Positions 1 through 10,997 of a stretch of DNA of 30,612 nucleotides are shown in pieces; the first letter of the stretch is position 1; each line of letters starts with the position of its first letter. Made by a program: the position numbers and the translations under genes. Below the pieces are notes generated by a model. It made no database searches, was not told the DNA's origin, and saw only the letters and a list, made by a program, of their open reading frames with translations. Source of the stretch: Pleurotus ostreatus/Saccharomyces cerevisiae fusant (lineage: Eukaryota; Opisthokonta); NCBI GenBank assembly GCA_024196135.1, contig JAMQCK010000290.1, forward strand, positions 1 through 30,612, given 5' to 3'.

Positions 1-907
1 TTTTGGTCGGAGTCGGCCGAGACTTTATAGACAAGGTTTTGGAAATTGCTATTGTACCGGAAACAATGGCCTTATCTGCGGCGTCCGCGTCGATCCCGAT
101 GACTGACACGTACGTCGTGGGCGTGGCCAGCGGGGCCCCGGACAGAACACACGGCGACGGAACCTGCAGGCGCGCTCGAGGACCGCATGGATTTCGCGGG
201 GATTTAGAGTCCGAGGTTGCCTGGACCCAAAATTACCTTATTTAGTCGCACAAAGACGAATGACTGCCTAATTCGTACGGACCTATCCGTGCGCCGAGAG
301 ACTCAATGAGAGGGAAACAAAAGCTTGATTCTAGTGCGTCTCAGACTACCTACATACGGTCGCTTTATAGAAGACGATCGCTCTGGGAGCGCAACATGTA
401 ATAAACGAAGATGGCATGCAGAATCGATTTGTGGTCATAGAGCCTTTCGCAGCAGGAAACTTGCATCGCGTACAACTAGCTGGTCATAGCAAAGACAGTG
501 ATCACTCATCGAAGCCTGTACGCGGTGGTTTCGATGGCGGGAAGTCTCGCCCAAACGACCGGTCTTGGTCGAAGAGGTGTCGTGTACTGCTGAAAACTGA
601 GAAAATCCGACCGTGACGATGTTGCTGAGTCGTCTCTACAAGCAGATACACCTACACGTCAAGCATTCGCAACAGCTCTGTCGATACCATGGCCTCCAAG
701 CTCAACAATGGCCGAGGGAATCGGCAGAGGCTTGGGCATGGACGACCTTGAGATAGAGACCCGCAGGTCAAAGAGTTCATGGCGGCGTCGCACACATTAT
801 TTCGACTCCATATCAAACACATAATATATCTGAGCGTCTATAGCTGCAACATCGTCAGCCTCACAATCACATTAATCAAGAGAAACGCACTCACCCTCAC
901 AGCGATG
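1..907. other. Left-edge stretch without a recognised gene
   Basis: This stretch lies 3' of the membrane-protein gene that ends at 908 on the minus strand and runs to the window edge. Short open frames exist (3-245 and 416-616 on plus), but neither shows a recognisable domain, a signal peptide or a convincing splice context. I see no tRNA-like or repeat structure here. The first bases may belong to a gene truncated by the window edge, but nothing in the sequence demonstrates it. Confidence 0.4.
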
Positions 908-1544
908 TCATCTCCATCCGCGTACTGTATCCCTCACCAGCGCAATCCTCGCCGCCAGCTGCCTCGCCTGCGCTGCCTGGATGATACGCGAGCGCGCGAC
1001 CAATACAGCCAGCGCAACGAGCGCAAAAACCACGTTGCAAGCGACGAACTCGAAGAAATCCGCGCGCTCCTTGCTGACGATCTTCCCGCACGCGCCCCAG
1101 GCGAGCGTCTCGCCGTGTTGCGTTATTTGCGAGGGCGGAGGGGCAGGATGAGAGTTGAGGGAGCCGCCATGGGAGGAGGCGTTACGGCAGTGGAGCAGTC
1201 TGCGGTTGCCGAAGGGTTGGCAGAAGGGTTGCGAGAGCTGAAGGCGTCGAGCGGGGGTTAGGGAATGTAGGGCTGCAACACGGCGAGCATACGCACTGCG
1301 TCTTCTGGACATGGTTCGCAGACGCCGAAGGGTAGGCAGACTAGGTTCTCCTCGGGCGTGTGAGGGTCATGCGTGGATGGGCGGTCATCGTAGCCCTGCG
1401 CCGGTTTCTGTTGCTGCTGCGCCACGACGAGCGCAACAAGGGCGAGTAGTATACTAGCATGGCAGCCTTAGCAGGTAGTAGCAAGCACACAGAGGTCACC
1501 CACAGGCATAGGCGCGCCGTGGCCCTCAACGGACAGAGTAACAT
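908..1544 (-). CDS. Small Cys-rich single-pass membrane protein (unknown function)
   Basis: Three predicted exons, 1544-1504, 1453-1297 and 1237-908, joined by introns of 50 and 59 nt, give 175 residues. The N-terminus (residues 1-25) is a hydrophobic signal peptide ending in a poly-Gln run. A short lumenal segment has five Cys (53, 59, 62, 72, 83) including the pattern CxxxxxCxxC and FCQPFGN, then an Asn-Ala-Ser glycosylation site at 85. Residues about 129-147 form a membrane helix, followed by an Arg-rich cytosolic tail. The first intron (GTGGGT...CTAG) was chosen because it joins the start Met to the hydrophobic core in phase. The second restores EDA-LSQPFC. From memory, similar proteins occur in other Agaricomycetes as hypothetical proteins; I cannot assign a function. 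The architecture suggests a type I ER or secretory-pathway membrane protein. Confidence 0.72.
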
Positions 1545-1714
1545 CGAGCAAGCATGGACGCCGAGTTCAAGGTGGGAAGTAGGTCTTGATCGCGACTAAC
1601 ACTCCGCGAGCACAAACAACCATCACACCGACAGGGTGGCAACGAAAACCCTGCTTTCCTCGCCTCTACATCCCGCCAACAACGAAGTAGTACATTGTAT
1701 TGTAGATCCCAATC

Positions 1715-2709
1715 TTACTGTCGTACCCGTATCACCTTTCGCTTCCCCTTTCCGGCTGCAGCATTCGCGTTGGCCGCACCCGCCTGCGCCGGCTCCTTCT
1801 CCTGCGCGTTCATGCCAGCCTTGACCGTATCTATCAACACGCCCGAAGCAAGCGCAGGCGAGAACGGCGACACGCGCTCCGCGAGAGGGGGGAATGGTTC
1901 TGGGGGGACAGGCAGCGCGCGCCCTCCTGAACGCTTCGCGGGTTCTGGAGGGAAGTCCGTCGACTTGAACTTCGATCCCGTCGCCGGCTGCTTTCCCTTC
2001 GACGCCGCAGAAGGCTGCTGAGCGGGCTGCGAGGGTTCTGGAGCGGCCTTGGTGGTGTTGTATGGGGGCTTGGGGATGTTATCCGGTTTAGAGCGCTGGA
2101 TCTGGAACGAGATCATCTCGAGGAGCTGCTTTTCTAAGAGTCTATCAGCAGCTGTCATACGAAGAGCAGCAGGCCACTCACTGGTCTGCACAGCCGGATT
2201 CAAGGGACGCCCATCCTGCTTCCACTGCACGCGTACGCGCCCTGGGTTCTCCCAGTCGCGGGGATGCGACTTCTGCGGCTCCATGAGGGTACGAAGGCCC
2301 AGTCGATTCGTCGCCTCCGCAATATCCTTGCTCAAAGGCCACCACACGCCCTTCTGCCGCGCTATCCTCCGCTGCCCCGTCCCATACGGCCGCTTCGCAT
2401 CGATGTATATGGGATAGATGCACGTCCATCTGCGCTGCGGTCAGTCACCGATCCCAGCACAAGCCACTTCGCCACGCACGATTTGTACGGAGTAATATCA
2501 GTCACGACATTGGAGGGCAGGGAGCTCTCTGAGGGGAATGCCGCGCGAGGGGGAGGCGCGAAGCCCTGCGAGGCCGAGCCAGCACTTTGCGACTGATTGA
2601 AATCGGTTATCTCTTCCAGGAGCGGACCCCGCGTTCCGGTGTTGGGAAGCACGTTGGAAGGGAGGGGGAGGTCGGTGTCGTCGTCGAATTCCTCGATAAT
2701 GGGCGGCAT
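1715..2709 (-). CDS. SRP19: Signal recognition particle subunit SRP19 (Sec65)
   Basis: Two exons, 2709-2480 and 2429-1715, with a 50-nt intron (GTGCGT...GCGCAG), give 314 residues. SRP19 binds the SRP RNA and helps assemble the particle that targets nascent secretory proteins to the ER. The family core starts at the exon junction (about residue 78) with WTCIYPIYIDAKRPYGTGQR, continues through the GVWWPLSKDIA and LGLRTLMEPQKSHPRDW signatures, and ends near residue 165. The acidic N-terminal arm (IIEEFDDDTDLPLP) and a Lys/Arg-rich C-terminal tail (GKGKRKVIRVRQ) match fungal Sec65-type proteins, which are longer than the mammalian protein. An upstream in-frame ATG exists, but the Met before PPIIEEF is preferred because homologs typically begin there. 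The gene is divergent from SWC5, with 259 bp between start codons. Confidence 0.93.
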
Positions 2710-2968
2710 GATGGTGGCTGAAGTCAGAATGCACTGCACGCGTCTTCCACAGGGAGGAGTCACGCAGGTGGCGAAGTCACGCGTGTCACGGCGTACTTCT
2801 TGAACTTGAACTTTGACTTGGGGCATTGCTCCATCGGAAATAACGGACTGCACGGACTTCTAGCTCGCGTCTAAGTGACCTGGAATTCCTCTCTGTGCTA
2901 CCTCTTGGCTGTCTGCTCTGCTCTCACCCTACACAACGACTAAACTCCGCTGCTTGCACTGAGCTTCA

Positions 2969-3962
2969 ATGTTTACAATACGCGATCTCACTGCTAAACT
3001 ACCTGAGGACGACGAGGAAGATCCAGACTTCGTACCTCTCCCTGACGAAGGTCAGCCATTTGGCCACAAGTAGGTACCCTCTGAGCAGGCAGATTGAGCG
3101 ATAATGCAGACCCTCTCAGTTCACCTGAGAGCGAGCCTGAGCTGCCACTCATTGAAGACGACGTGCTACCTACTCACGATGTCCTAGAAGAGAAGAGAAG
3201 GTACGTGCTTCCCTCTCTTCTCTCCTCGATATTGCACTGACAATGTTTCGAAGACAGCGCGCTGAGTTGTGGACGAAGTTTCTCGCTATGGATCCGCCAC
3301 GACCGACGGATGAGCCGCCTCGAAAGCTGGTGAAGGTCGTCAAGGCTTACAAGTTCGCCGGGAAGGAGATGGAGTGAGTATACGTCTTGTTGAATTCCCC
3401 GCCTCCGCGTCTCACGCGTGCTTCGTGCAGAGAAATCATCGAAGTACCGGAGGACTCGCCAGATGCTGCGAAATGGCAACGATATGAGGAAGGGGCCTCT
3501 TCCGCTGATGTCTCTGAACCGATGAACGTATCCATGACCGACCTCACCCAACTACCGGATGTCACCCCTTCCCAACCTCCACCACCACACAGACGCCCAG
3601 GCCCTCGCAGAGGCAAAGTAACCCTCCCGGGCTTCACCATGGGGCACAAAATCGTCAGGACGCCGACTTCACCTCATGCAGTCGACCCTGCCGCTCATGC
3701 AGCCAATACTCCCACCCGCTACAAAACCTCTACCCCCACAGCCCTCTCAACCCTCGACAAATCCGCCCTCGACTGGCACTCGCACATCCAGTCGCACACC
3801 GTCGATCAATCGCAAGCAACCCCACTCCGCGACGAACTGGACGCACAACGGCGCGGCGGGGGCAGCTACCTGGAGAAAGTCGCGTTCATGCAGCGGGTAG
3901 AGCAGCGGAGGGAGGGGTTGTTGGAGGCGGGGAGGGGTGGGAGGAGGAGGAGGGGTGGGTGA
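2969..3962 (+). CDS. SWC5: SWR1-complex subunit Swc5 (BCNT-C domain)
   Basis: Four exons, 2969-3050, 3110-3200, 3254-3373 and 3431-3962, with introns of 59, 53 and 57 nt, give 274 residues. Swc5 is a subunit of the SWR1 chromatin remodeller that exchanges H2A for H2A.Z. The N-terminus is acidic (LPEDDEEDPDFVPLPDE), as expected for a histone-binding arm. A middle segment carries ELWTKFLAMDPPRPTDEP. The C-terminal BCNT domain covers about residues 195-258, with STLDKSALDW, a DEL motif and GSYLEKVAFMQRVEQRR. The third exon start at 3254 (TTCGAAG/ACAG) rather than 3258 is required by phase and gives KRRQRAELW. Exon 4 ends in an Arg/Gly-rich tail. The gene is convergent with the chitinase gene. 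Confidence 0.93.
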
Positions 3963-4383
3963 AGGGTGAGGAGGGGGTGAGTGAAGGGAGTGTTTCTTGG
4001 CTACTGTCTTGTCTCATCGCGGTAGCCTACCGTTCGCCTGTTTGTTCTCGCACCCATTCATCACACCACCCCCGTCGAGCAAAGCTACAATCCCAATGAG
4101 CCCAAAAGAATGAGTGACCTATAATACAGCACGAGGGGCATCAAGCCGCCTCGTCGGATATTACTGCTACAGACCCGTAAGTAAGGAAGTGATCATGAGG
4201 AAACGTGAGGAATGTAGTACCCTATCGAAGGGGGAATAAATACGCGTGGACGAGAGTGAAGGAAAGGAAGACAGGCAAAGCAGCGCAGCCGCTCGCTGTC
4301 GGTCTAATGCACAAGCGATAATGCGGAGTCGAGGGTCAGGAAGCGCATGAGTCGAGAGACCGAGCCAAAAGTCAAACGCCACT
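3963..4383. other. Convergent 3' intergenic region SWC5/chitinase
   Basis: About 420 bp between the stop codons of two converging genes. It should hold the two 3' UTRs and polyadenylation signals. I see no ORF, repeat or RNA gene that I can support. Confidence 0.6.
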
Positions 4384-5998
4384 CTATGAGCTGCCCGTCT
4401 GGCGCCCAGCGGCCGTGTTGATGGAGTCGAGGAGGGTGTCCTTGTAGTCGCCGACGACGTGCCACATCGCGAAGCCCTTGAGACCGGCCTCGGTGATAAA
4501 CTTGCCCTTGGCGGCTGCGAAAGTCAATCAGTACAATGCACGCAAGGCAATAGAAGCAAATGAACCCACCAAACGAAGTCGCATCATCATACGAGATCAT
4601 CACCTCCGTGTCCTCCTTCCACACATACGGCGTCTGCGAGCACTCATCGTACCGATACAGCACCCCCTCCGCCGCCGTCCCGTTCTCACTCAGATACCCC
4701 TCCCCCACCATCCCCCAAAAGTCGAACACGCCACTGATCGAGCTCCCCACCACGCCGCACACGTCGGGCTCCTCGCCCGTCGCACTGGGATCGTCCGCGC
4801 TGCCCATCGGCTGCTTCGCCTTGTCGAAGGCGGGGTACGCGGCGAGGGTGGTGCCGTCGGGGGTGGCCGCGGAGGCGTTGACGGCGAAGGAGTGCCCGTA
4901 GGCGGCGACGCCGAGGGCGATTTGGGAGGCGGGGAAGCCCGCGTCGGTCCAGGCGGCGACGGCGGAGACGGCGGAGCCTTGGGGGTTGGAGGCGCAGGTG
5001 TCGTTGAGCGGGGCGTTCGGGCCGACGCCGTCGGACCAGGAGCCCCAGAGATCGTACTGGGGGGGGGAGGTTAGGTCAGAGGTTTGATGAGAGGGGGGAA
5101 GGAGGTATACTCACGTTCATGATGGCGATGTGGTCGAGCACCTTGGCGAACTCGGAGACGTCCTGCATCGGCTCACCGTCCTCACCGACGAAGGGCGCGA
5201 CACCCACGGCGGCGGTCAGAGTGAGGTTGGCCGGGGTGTTCTCGTTGGCGCGGAGCTCCTGGAGGAAGGAGAGGAAGTTGGCGGAGTCCTGGTCGAGGAT
5301 GGCGTTGCAGCCGACGCCCTGCTTGTTGGGGTATTCCCAGCTGTGGCGTCGTTAGCATGCGCAATCAGTGGACTGGGAAGTAGATGTACGCACTCGAAGT
5401 CAATGCCATCAAGCTGGTACTGGTTGATCATGTCCAGAATCGCGCCAGCAAATGCGGTGCGGTTTTCTGGCGTGGCCACTGCAGTGGAGTAGTACAGCGA
5501 ACCCGTCCAACCACCAATCGAGAGGAGGGCCTTGACGTTCTGCGGAGGCCTTGAGCAGGTGGACAAAGGAAGAAATTGAGGAGACGTACGTTGTCGTGCG
5601 CCTGCTGGACAAAGTCCGGGAGCGCGGCCTTGCTGGTGTCATCAAGAGCCAGCACAGAAGAGTCGCTCGTCGTGGTACTGTTGAGCTTGTCAGAACCGTG
5701 ATCGAGTGGGAGGGATCGCCACATACGCAAAACCAAAGGTCATCATGTTGTACTTCTCCCACGAGATCTCACTCGAGGCGTTCTGGCCAGCTAGCCAGCC
5801 TGGGTACCACCCCGATGCCAGCACGCCCGAAGCGTCAGTGGCACCGGAGCTGTTCCCTGTGCCACTTGAAGATGCAGCAGGTGCCGACGCCGTCGCCGAC
5901 GCAGAGGCAGACATGAGTGCGCACTGTCGCTTGTGGTGCTTGGTTATCCGACCAGCGGCAAGCGTGAAGAAAGGGAGCAAAAAGAGGAGCTTCATCAT
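4384..5998 (-). CDS. Secreted GH18 chitinase
   Basis: Six exons, 5998-5727, 5677-5590, 5539-5394, 5340-5115, 5056-4570 and 4514-4384, with introns of 49-58 nt, give 449 residues. The enzyme hydrolyses beta-1,4-linked N-acetylglucosamine chains of chitin. Residues 1-16 are a signal peptide, followed by a basic stretch ending in Lys-Arg (24) that looks like a Kex2 site and a Ser/Ala linker. The barrel starts at SGWYPGW (62-68). The substrate motif LLSIGGWTGS lies at 125-134. The catalytic DxxDxDxE motif, DGIDFDWE, is at 164-171, with Glu171 the predicted acid; exon 3/4 splicing supplies its last Asp. The C-terminal GFAMWHVVGDY segment is the conserved Trp strand. It is close in type to fungal class V/endochitinase proteins without a chitin-binding module. 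Roles could be hyphal wall remodelling or degradation of other fungi or arthropods; this is inference. Confidence 0.95.
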
Positions 5999-6482
5999 GA
6001 ATCGGATCGTGAGCGATGTCGTGAGGCTAGGATGCGGGGGCTCTGGGCCGTAGCGAGTGGAGGGAGGAGGCAAGGAGCGGGGGGAAAGAATCACGCCGTC
6101 TGCAGACCGTGTGCACGCCTTATATACGGCGCAGTCCACAGGCCTCGTTTGTGTCGCGACCAAGCCGGACTTGAGCGCCCGCCGGCGATCGTCCGCGTGG
6201 CGCCTCGTGGGCAGCGTGGTTGCCAGGCACGCAAACAATCCCCAATCGAGATGAATGGACCATTGTCCGAAATTAGAAAGGCGCTTGTTCTTTGTGTGAC
6301 CGTCATTGTTCCACGAAAGGGATAGCGCGGCATGTTCAGGCAAGAAGACACAGCACCGTGCTTCCTGTTGCATGCGCGCGGGCGTATGTGCACTGCAACT
6401 GACTGCGAATTCCGACAGTACACGAGTGGTATGACATTCCTTTTTGCATACACGCTGATGCCAGCAAAACGCCGGACACAGC
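5999..6482. other. Intergenic region, chitinase promoter
   Basis: About 480 bp between the ACC-deaminase stop codon and the chitinase start, both genes on minus. It should hold the chitinase promoter, including the TATA-like site at 6120-6126, and the 3' UTR of the upstream gene. No additional gene is supported. Confidence 0.6.
6120..6126 (-). promoter_or_regulatory. TATA-like box of the chitinase gene
   Basis: The minus strand reads GTATATAAGG about 120 nt upstream of the chitinase start codon. Sequence and spacing fit a fungal TATA element with a short 5' leader. The transcription start itself is not visible in the sequence. Confidence 0.5.
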
Positions 6483-8091
6483 TTAGAAGTAGCTCGAGTA
6501 CGCATTGAGCGCTGGCTGACCGCCGAGATGCACGTAAAGCTGCGATGACCGTCAGCATCACTGACGGTCCAAGACAAACAGATTCGGCTCACCACATTGC
6601 TCCCCTCCTTGATACTGCCCTCCTCGACAAGCTTGATCAAACCAGCCATGCTCTTGCCCTCGTACACCGGATCAGTGATCATGGCATCCGTCTGTGCCGC
6701 CGTCGCAATCGCCGCCATCGTGCTCGGGCCCGGAATCCCGTAGATGCCCTCATGGAAGCGCTCGTCCAGAATGATCGCCTCATCCGGAATCGTCAGGCTC
6801 GGGTCCAGCAGCGTCGCCGTCGCCCGCGCGATACGGCTGAGAATGGGAAAGCAGCACGTCAGCCAAATCTTTCCTACACAATACCAAGACCCGAGTCCAC
6901 TCACGCGACCTGCGCCTTCGTCGCCTCCGGCTTGCCCGACGCGTCGATCCCGATGACCTTGCGGCCCTTGCCCTCCGCGACCGCGCCGACGATGAGGCCC
7001 GCGTGGCTCGAGCCAGTCACGCTGCACACGATCACGGTGTCGAAGAACACGCCGAGCGCCTTTTCCTGCTCCGCGATCTCCAGCACGATGTTCGTGAAGC
7101 CGAGGCCGCCGAGCGGGTGGTCGGACGCGCCGGCGGGGATGTAGTAGGGCTGTAGGGAGGCGAGTTAGCATGTCGTCCCCGACAACTATCTTTCCATCGC
7201 CAGGACAAGTTGAGACCAGCTCGCCAAGCCACATCTCTCGCAACACCCCATCTGCACCATCACCCCATCTTCCCATCTTGCCACAAACCAGACCCCGCAC
7301 TAACCTTCCCACCCCCACCCCTCACATCCTCCAGCGCCTTCCGCGTCGCCTCCTTGTGCCCGATATCGAAGCCCTCCTCGTTCAGCCGCACGTCGCCGCC
7401 CATGATGCGCGAGAGCAGGATGTTGCCCGTCTTGTCGTACAGCGGCGGGTCGATGGGGACCCACTTCTCTTGGACGGTGACGGCCTTGAGCCCAGAGGCG
7501 GCCGCGACGGCGGTGACGGCGCGCGTGTGGCTGGAGGGGGAGATGGTTAGCTCGAGAGTAAAGGGATACGTTATGCAGTAGGGGAGACGTTATGAAGTTA
7601 GGGTTGGAGGGAAAGGATAACAAGGGTGCTCTACTCACTTGCTCTGCACTCCACCGACAGATACGAGCGTATCCGCACCCTGCGCCTTTGCATCGGCGAC
7701 GAGGTACTCGAGCTGGATGGGTCCCATGCAGTCAGTGCAACATCCCAGACGCACTGCCAAACTAGAAATCTCACCTTCCTAACTTTGTTCCCGCCATATG
7801 CCAGACCGCTGTTGCAGTCTTCGCGTTTGGCGTAGATCTTGACCTGTATGTAGGGTTTGCCGTTGAGCTTTCCTTTTTCATCCGAAAGACGAGCATGGAC
7901 TTCACCGACCTTACCACCTGACAACTTCTCGCTGAGGCGCGGTAGGAACTGGATAGGGGAGGGGCCGAACTAGAGTGGCGCGCCGTCAGTATATCGTATT
8001 CTTACACCATTCCTAGGATGATGATAGTACGCACCAAGAACTTCTCCTTCGGGATGCTCTTCAGCTTCTCGACGTAGGCTGGGGAGGACAT
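6483..8091 (-). CDS. 1-aminocyclopropane-1-carboxylate (ACC) deaminase, PLP enzyme
   Basis: Seven exons, 8091-8035, 7969-7775, 7712-7639, 7530-7305, 7149-6905, 6836-6593 and 6539-6483, give 365 residues, the normal length for the family. ACC deaminase opens the ACC ring to 2-oxobutanoate and ammonia; close relatives are D-cysteine desulfhydrases. The PLP lysine is Lys81 in [12 protein letters not shown]. Ser108 in VQSNHTR is the expected substrate-contacting Ser. Tyr298 (IYGIPGPST) and Tyr324 with Glu325 (VYEGKSM) match active-site residues, and [14 protein letters not shown] near the end carries the Leu (348). The Glu/Leu pair is reported to separate true ACC deaminases from D-cysteine desulfhydrases, which favours the deaminase call but does not prove it. 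Introns 3 (108 nt) and 4 (155 nt) are longer than usual. Likely cytosolic, since no targeting signal is seen. Confidence 0.92.
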
Positions 8092-8744
8092 GGTGGAGTG
8101 GTGTAGGGCAAGAGTTTCGGAGATTCGACGGTGAAGGAGGATATGGCGAGGCACTCAAAGACGTGATAGTTCGTTCAGGAACGGTCGCAATAAGTACCCA
8201 AGTACGCGCCCGAGTCACTTTGCTCGACGACGATAGCGACAACCTAACGGCAGAACGGCACGCAGATAACGATGGGACGATGCGAAGCCCAGGAGTGATG
8301 TTAGTGCGATGAGACGCCCGGGGCTCAGGTGCGCCTTATAACCTTCTCGGTCGGCACGTTCTGCCGCAAGACCGACGCCCATGCCCACACTTTTCCTCGC
8401 CCGTGCCGTCGCGGGAGCCCCAGGGGCCTATGGGCGACCTTGCGTGAGCCTACGATTCCGAAATCCCAAGCAGCTCCCAAGGCTCGCCATCTGACCGCCA
8501 TCGCCGTGGCCAAGGACGCGATAGTAGCATCTTTTAGGCGCGCAGGAGGGGCGTCGGCGTTATTCGGCGGCAAACGCCGACATTGTGGGTGGTTGGGGAT
8601 CCGGGGTTGAGGCCAGGATGGTAAATACCTGGGCCACATAATAGAGTGCGGCTGTTTTCGAGGCGGAGGGTCGGAAGACAGGAAAGGGAATTTGTCGATA
8701 TTCTGCCTGCCTGCCCAGCATACAAGTCCGTAGCCTCCTTACGC
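8092..8744. other. Intergenic region between ACC deaminase and P450
   Basis: About 650 bp upstream of the ACC-deaminase gene and downstream of the P450 gene, both on minus. A TATA-like GGTTATAAG on minus lies near 8335-8343, about 245 nt from the start codon. Short open frames on both strands show no recognisable protein features. No repeat or RNA gene seen. Confidence 0.5.
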
Positions 8745-10997
8745 TTACTCGCTTGCCGTCAGGTCCTCAAAAGCGCGCTGCACGACTTCTTGGGCAGGCC
8801 CACTGCGGGGGCGAATGCTGCACTGGAAGGGCTTGGGATGGCTGTCATGTCGCGTCAGTATGAGAATAGCGCACAGTCTCGCCACTGGAGGAGCTGCAGC
8901 ACTACAAGAGAAAAACATACCTGATAAAACCCCCGTAATTCACGACAGGCGTGATGGGATTGCCCGCCTCGTCTTTTGCTTTCTCGATGTCGAAGGCAAA
9001 GAGGATGCTGCAGATCGCGATGAAGACGGCCTGGTCGCCGAGGTACATTCCTGGGCAGATTCTGAGGTAGTTGGGTGGGTGAGCCTCGAGGTGAAGCTCG
9101 TTAAGACGCACCTGCGGCCGACACCGAAGGCAACTTGTACGACGTCGTTTGGATCTTCTCCAGTGGATTCCAGCGCAGGATCCTCCTTGAGGTATCGCTC
9201 TGGACGGAAAGACAGCGGGTCAGGGAATACCGTCTCGTCATGCAAGATGGACCTGCAACATGAACCACCGTCAGCTCCTGCCTCGCGGCCATAACAATAC
9301 CAGCTCCGCCACTGACCATATATTCGCCCACACCACCGTTCCCTTCTCCATCCTCCACCCCCTATACACATCGTCCGCATTCGCCATGTGCGGCAACCCC
9401 AACGGAACGCTGGGATTCCATCGCCAGACCTCTTTCACGATAGCGTTGACATACGGCAGGGAGCTTCGGTCTGCTATCTGTGGCATCCGTGCGTGAGCGA
9501 GGCATATGGCGTCGACCTCCGCTTGAGCCCGAGCTTGGATCTCCGGATGGAGGACCATGGCGAGGATGAAGGAGGTGAGGGCGGAGGGGGTCTGATGACG
9601 AAGCGCAAGTCATTAGCTAGCCAGGCCACGAGAATGTCTGATATGAGCTTACAGTTTCTGCGCCGCCTGTACTCCTGTCAGGTCAAATTCAGCAACTGTG
9701 AGAAGTGAAAAATGCGTACCGGAGTATAGCGATCCAGCAGCAGCTTTGAGCAGGTCCTCCTCCGTAGACGCCCCTTGCTCGCTCTTGATCTCGAGATTAC
9801 TCGATAAGAACGACGGCTTCGCCGTGCCTTTCGCCTATTCAAGAGCTGCTCAGCGACGCATACACTGAGGGTAGTATATGTTGCGTACCATCTCACCCTT
9901 CACAAACGCCAGCGGAACGTCGTACAGGCGATCCAGCTCGCGCCTCATGGCCTGTGCGACGCGCTGGAAGGACGCGCCCGGGATCCACGCTGGGAGGTAT
10001 TTCACTGTAGTCCATTGATTAGTAGCCGTCATGGCGCGGCATGATAATATTCTGAACTCACGAATCGGTACGCTATCAACCAACCACCCAGGCTCCGACG
10101 CCTTGGAAAAGCCGTCCATCGCATCCTCTGCTATTTTCACCAACTGCAAAGGGTCGCCGTTGGCGGTGGAGTAGCCGTAGGACATGAGCAAGATCGTCGA
10201 CGAGGTGGATCTGTCCTTCATTCGCCTCAAGCTCCAACACAAAAAGGCCACCTACTTACGTGCGGCAATGGTCGTAAAAGTCCTTTGGGCTGTCGAGCAG
10301 TTTCTGCAGCAACCTGTTCATTCCTCATCAGCGAACGTACGCAGATGACAGATCGAATTGATACCTCAACGTCTCCCTCTCCTGCATGTTCGCGAACTCG
10401 GGCGCCGCGCACGCCCGCGGGCCCATGAACTGGTGGAAGAGCTTCCTAAACTCGCGAAAGCGCGGGTTCGGTGGTCCGTTGGTGTATCCCAGGCCGCGCG
10501 CCCAGCCGACTCTATACAGGATATTAGGTCCTCATGCAGTGCGACACGGCAAGGGGGCGCCTACAGCTCGCCAGCCATAACAGCGGGCGGCCTGTCCGAG
10601 TAGATATGACCTGAGTTGGTGGATAGGATGTACTTTTGATGGAAGCAAGGCAGAGCCATACCTCTTGACTCCAGCAAATCGCTCACCGCCTTCATGGACG
10701 ATAGGATGATTGCAGGTTGCCCGAGCATCGTGATACGAACGACATCGCCTGTGGTATGACGCGAATAAGGCTCCAGTTGCGGCGGACCAGGTAGAGTATT
10801 AAATTAGGGCACGTACCGTACTCCCTCCTCCATTCATCCCACTTCAGCCATTGCTTGTCTGCTGGCAGCTGCAATGCGTTTCCGATAAGTGGAAGCCCTG
10901 ATGGACCAGGCGGATAAGGGCCTCTATGGCGTAAACGGCGAAGGCAGATGACTAGGATGATGGCGGCTGAAAGGGCTGTGAGGGTGAGTGGATCCAT
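8745..10997 (-). CDS. Cytochrome P450 monooxygenase, 13 exons
   Basis: Exons 10997-10817, 10748-10662, 10610-10565, 10511-10365, 10313-10260, 10210-10062, 10004-9889, 9834-9720, 9666-9653, 9591-9317, 9252-9112, 9061-8921 and 8841-8745 give 520 residues. Residues about 4-19 are an N-terminal ER membrane anchor, followed by the Pro-rich hinge PYPPGPSGLPLIGN. Motifs in order are the I-helix oxygen site GGAETT (299-304), ExxR as EVWR (357-360), PERF as FRPERYL, and the haem loop FGVGRRICPG with Cys444 as haem ligand. These residues indicate a functional enzyme. The sequence resembles the large Agaricomycete class often annotated as O-methylsterigmatocystin oxidoreductase-like; the substrate cannot be inferred. 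Exon 9 is only 14 nt and supplies most of the oxygen-binding motif. A CPR partner is not in this window. Confidence 0.94.

Noticed and set aside
3..245. 80-codon ORF at the left edge
   Set aside because: It has no recognisable features or splice signals and could be chance; truncation by the window edge prevents a better judgement.
5690..7318. A 542-codon minus-strand frame spanning part of the ACC deaminase and chitinase genes
   Set aside because: It covers one exon of each gene by coincidence of frame and runs through introns and the promoter. The two enzymes each have complete models with their own start and stop, so a fusion is not supported.
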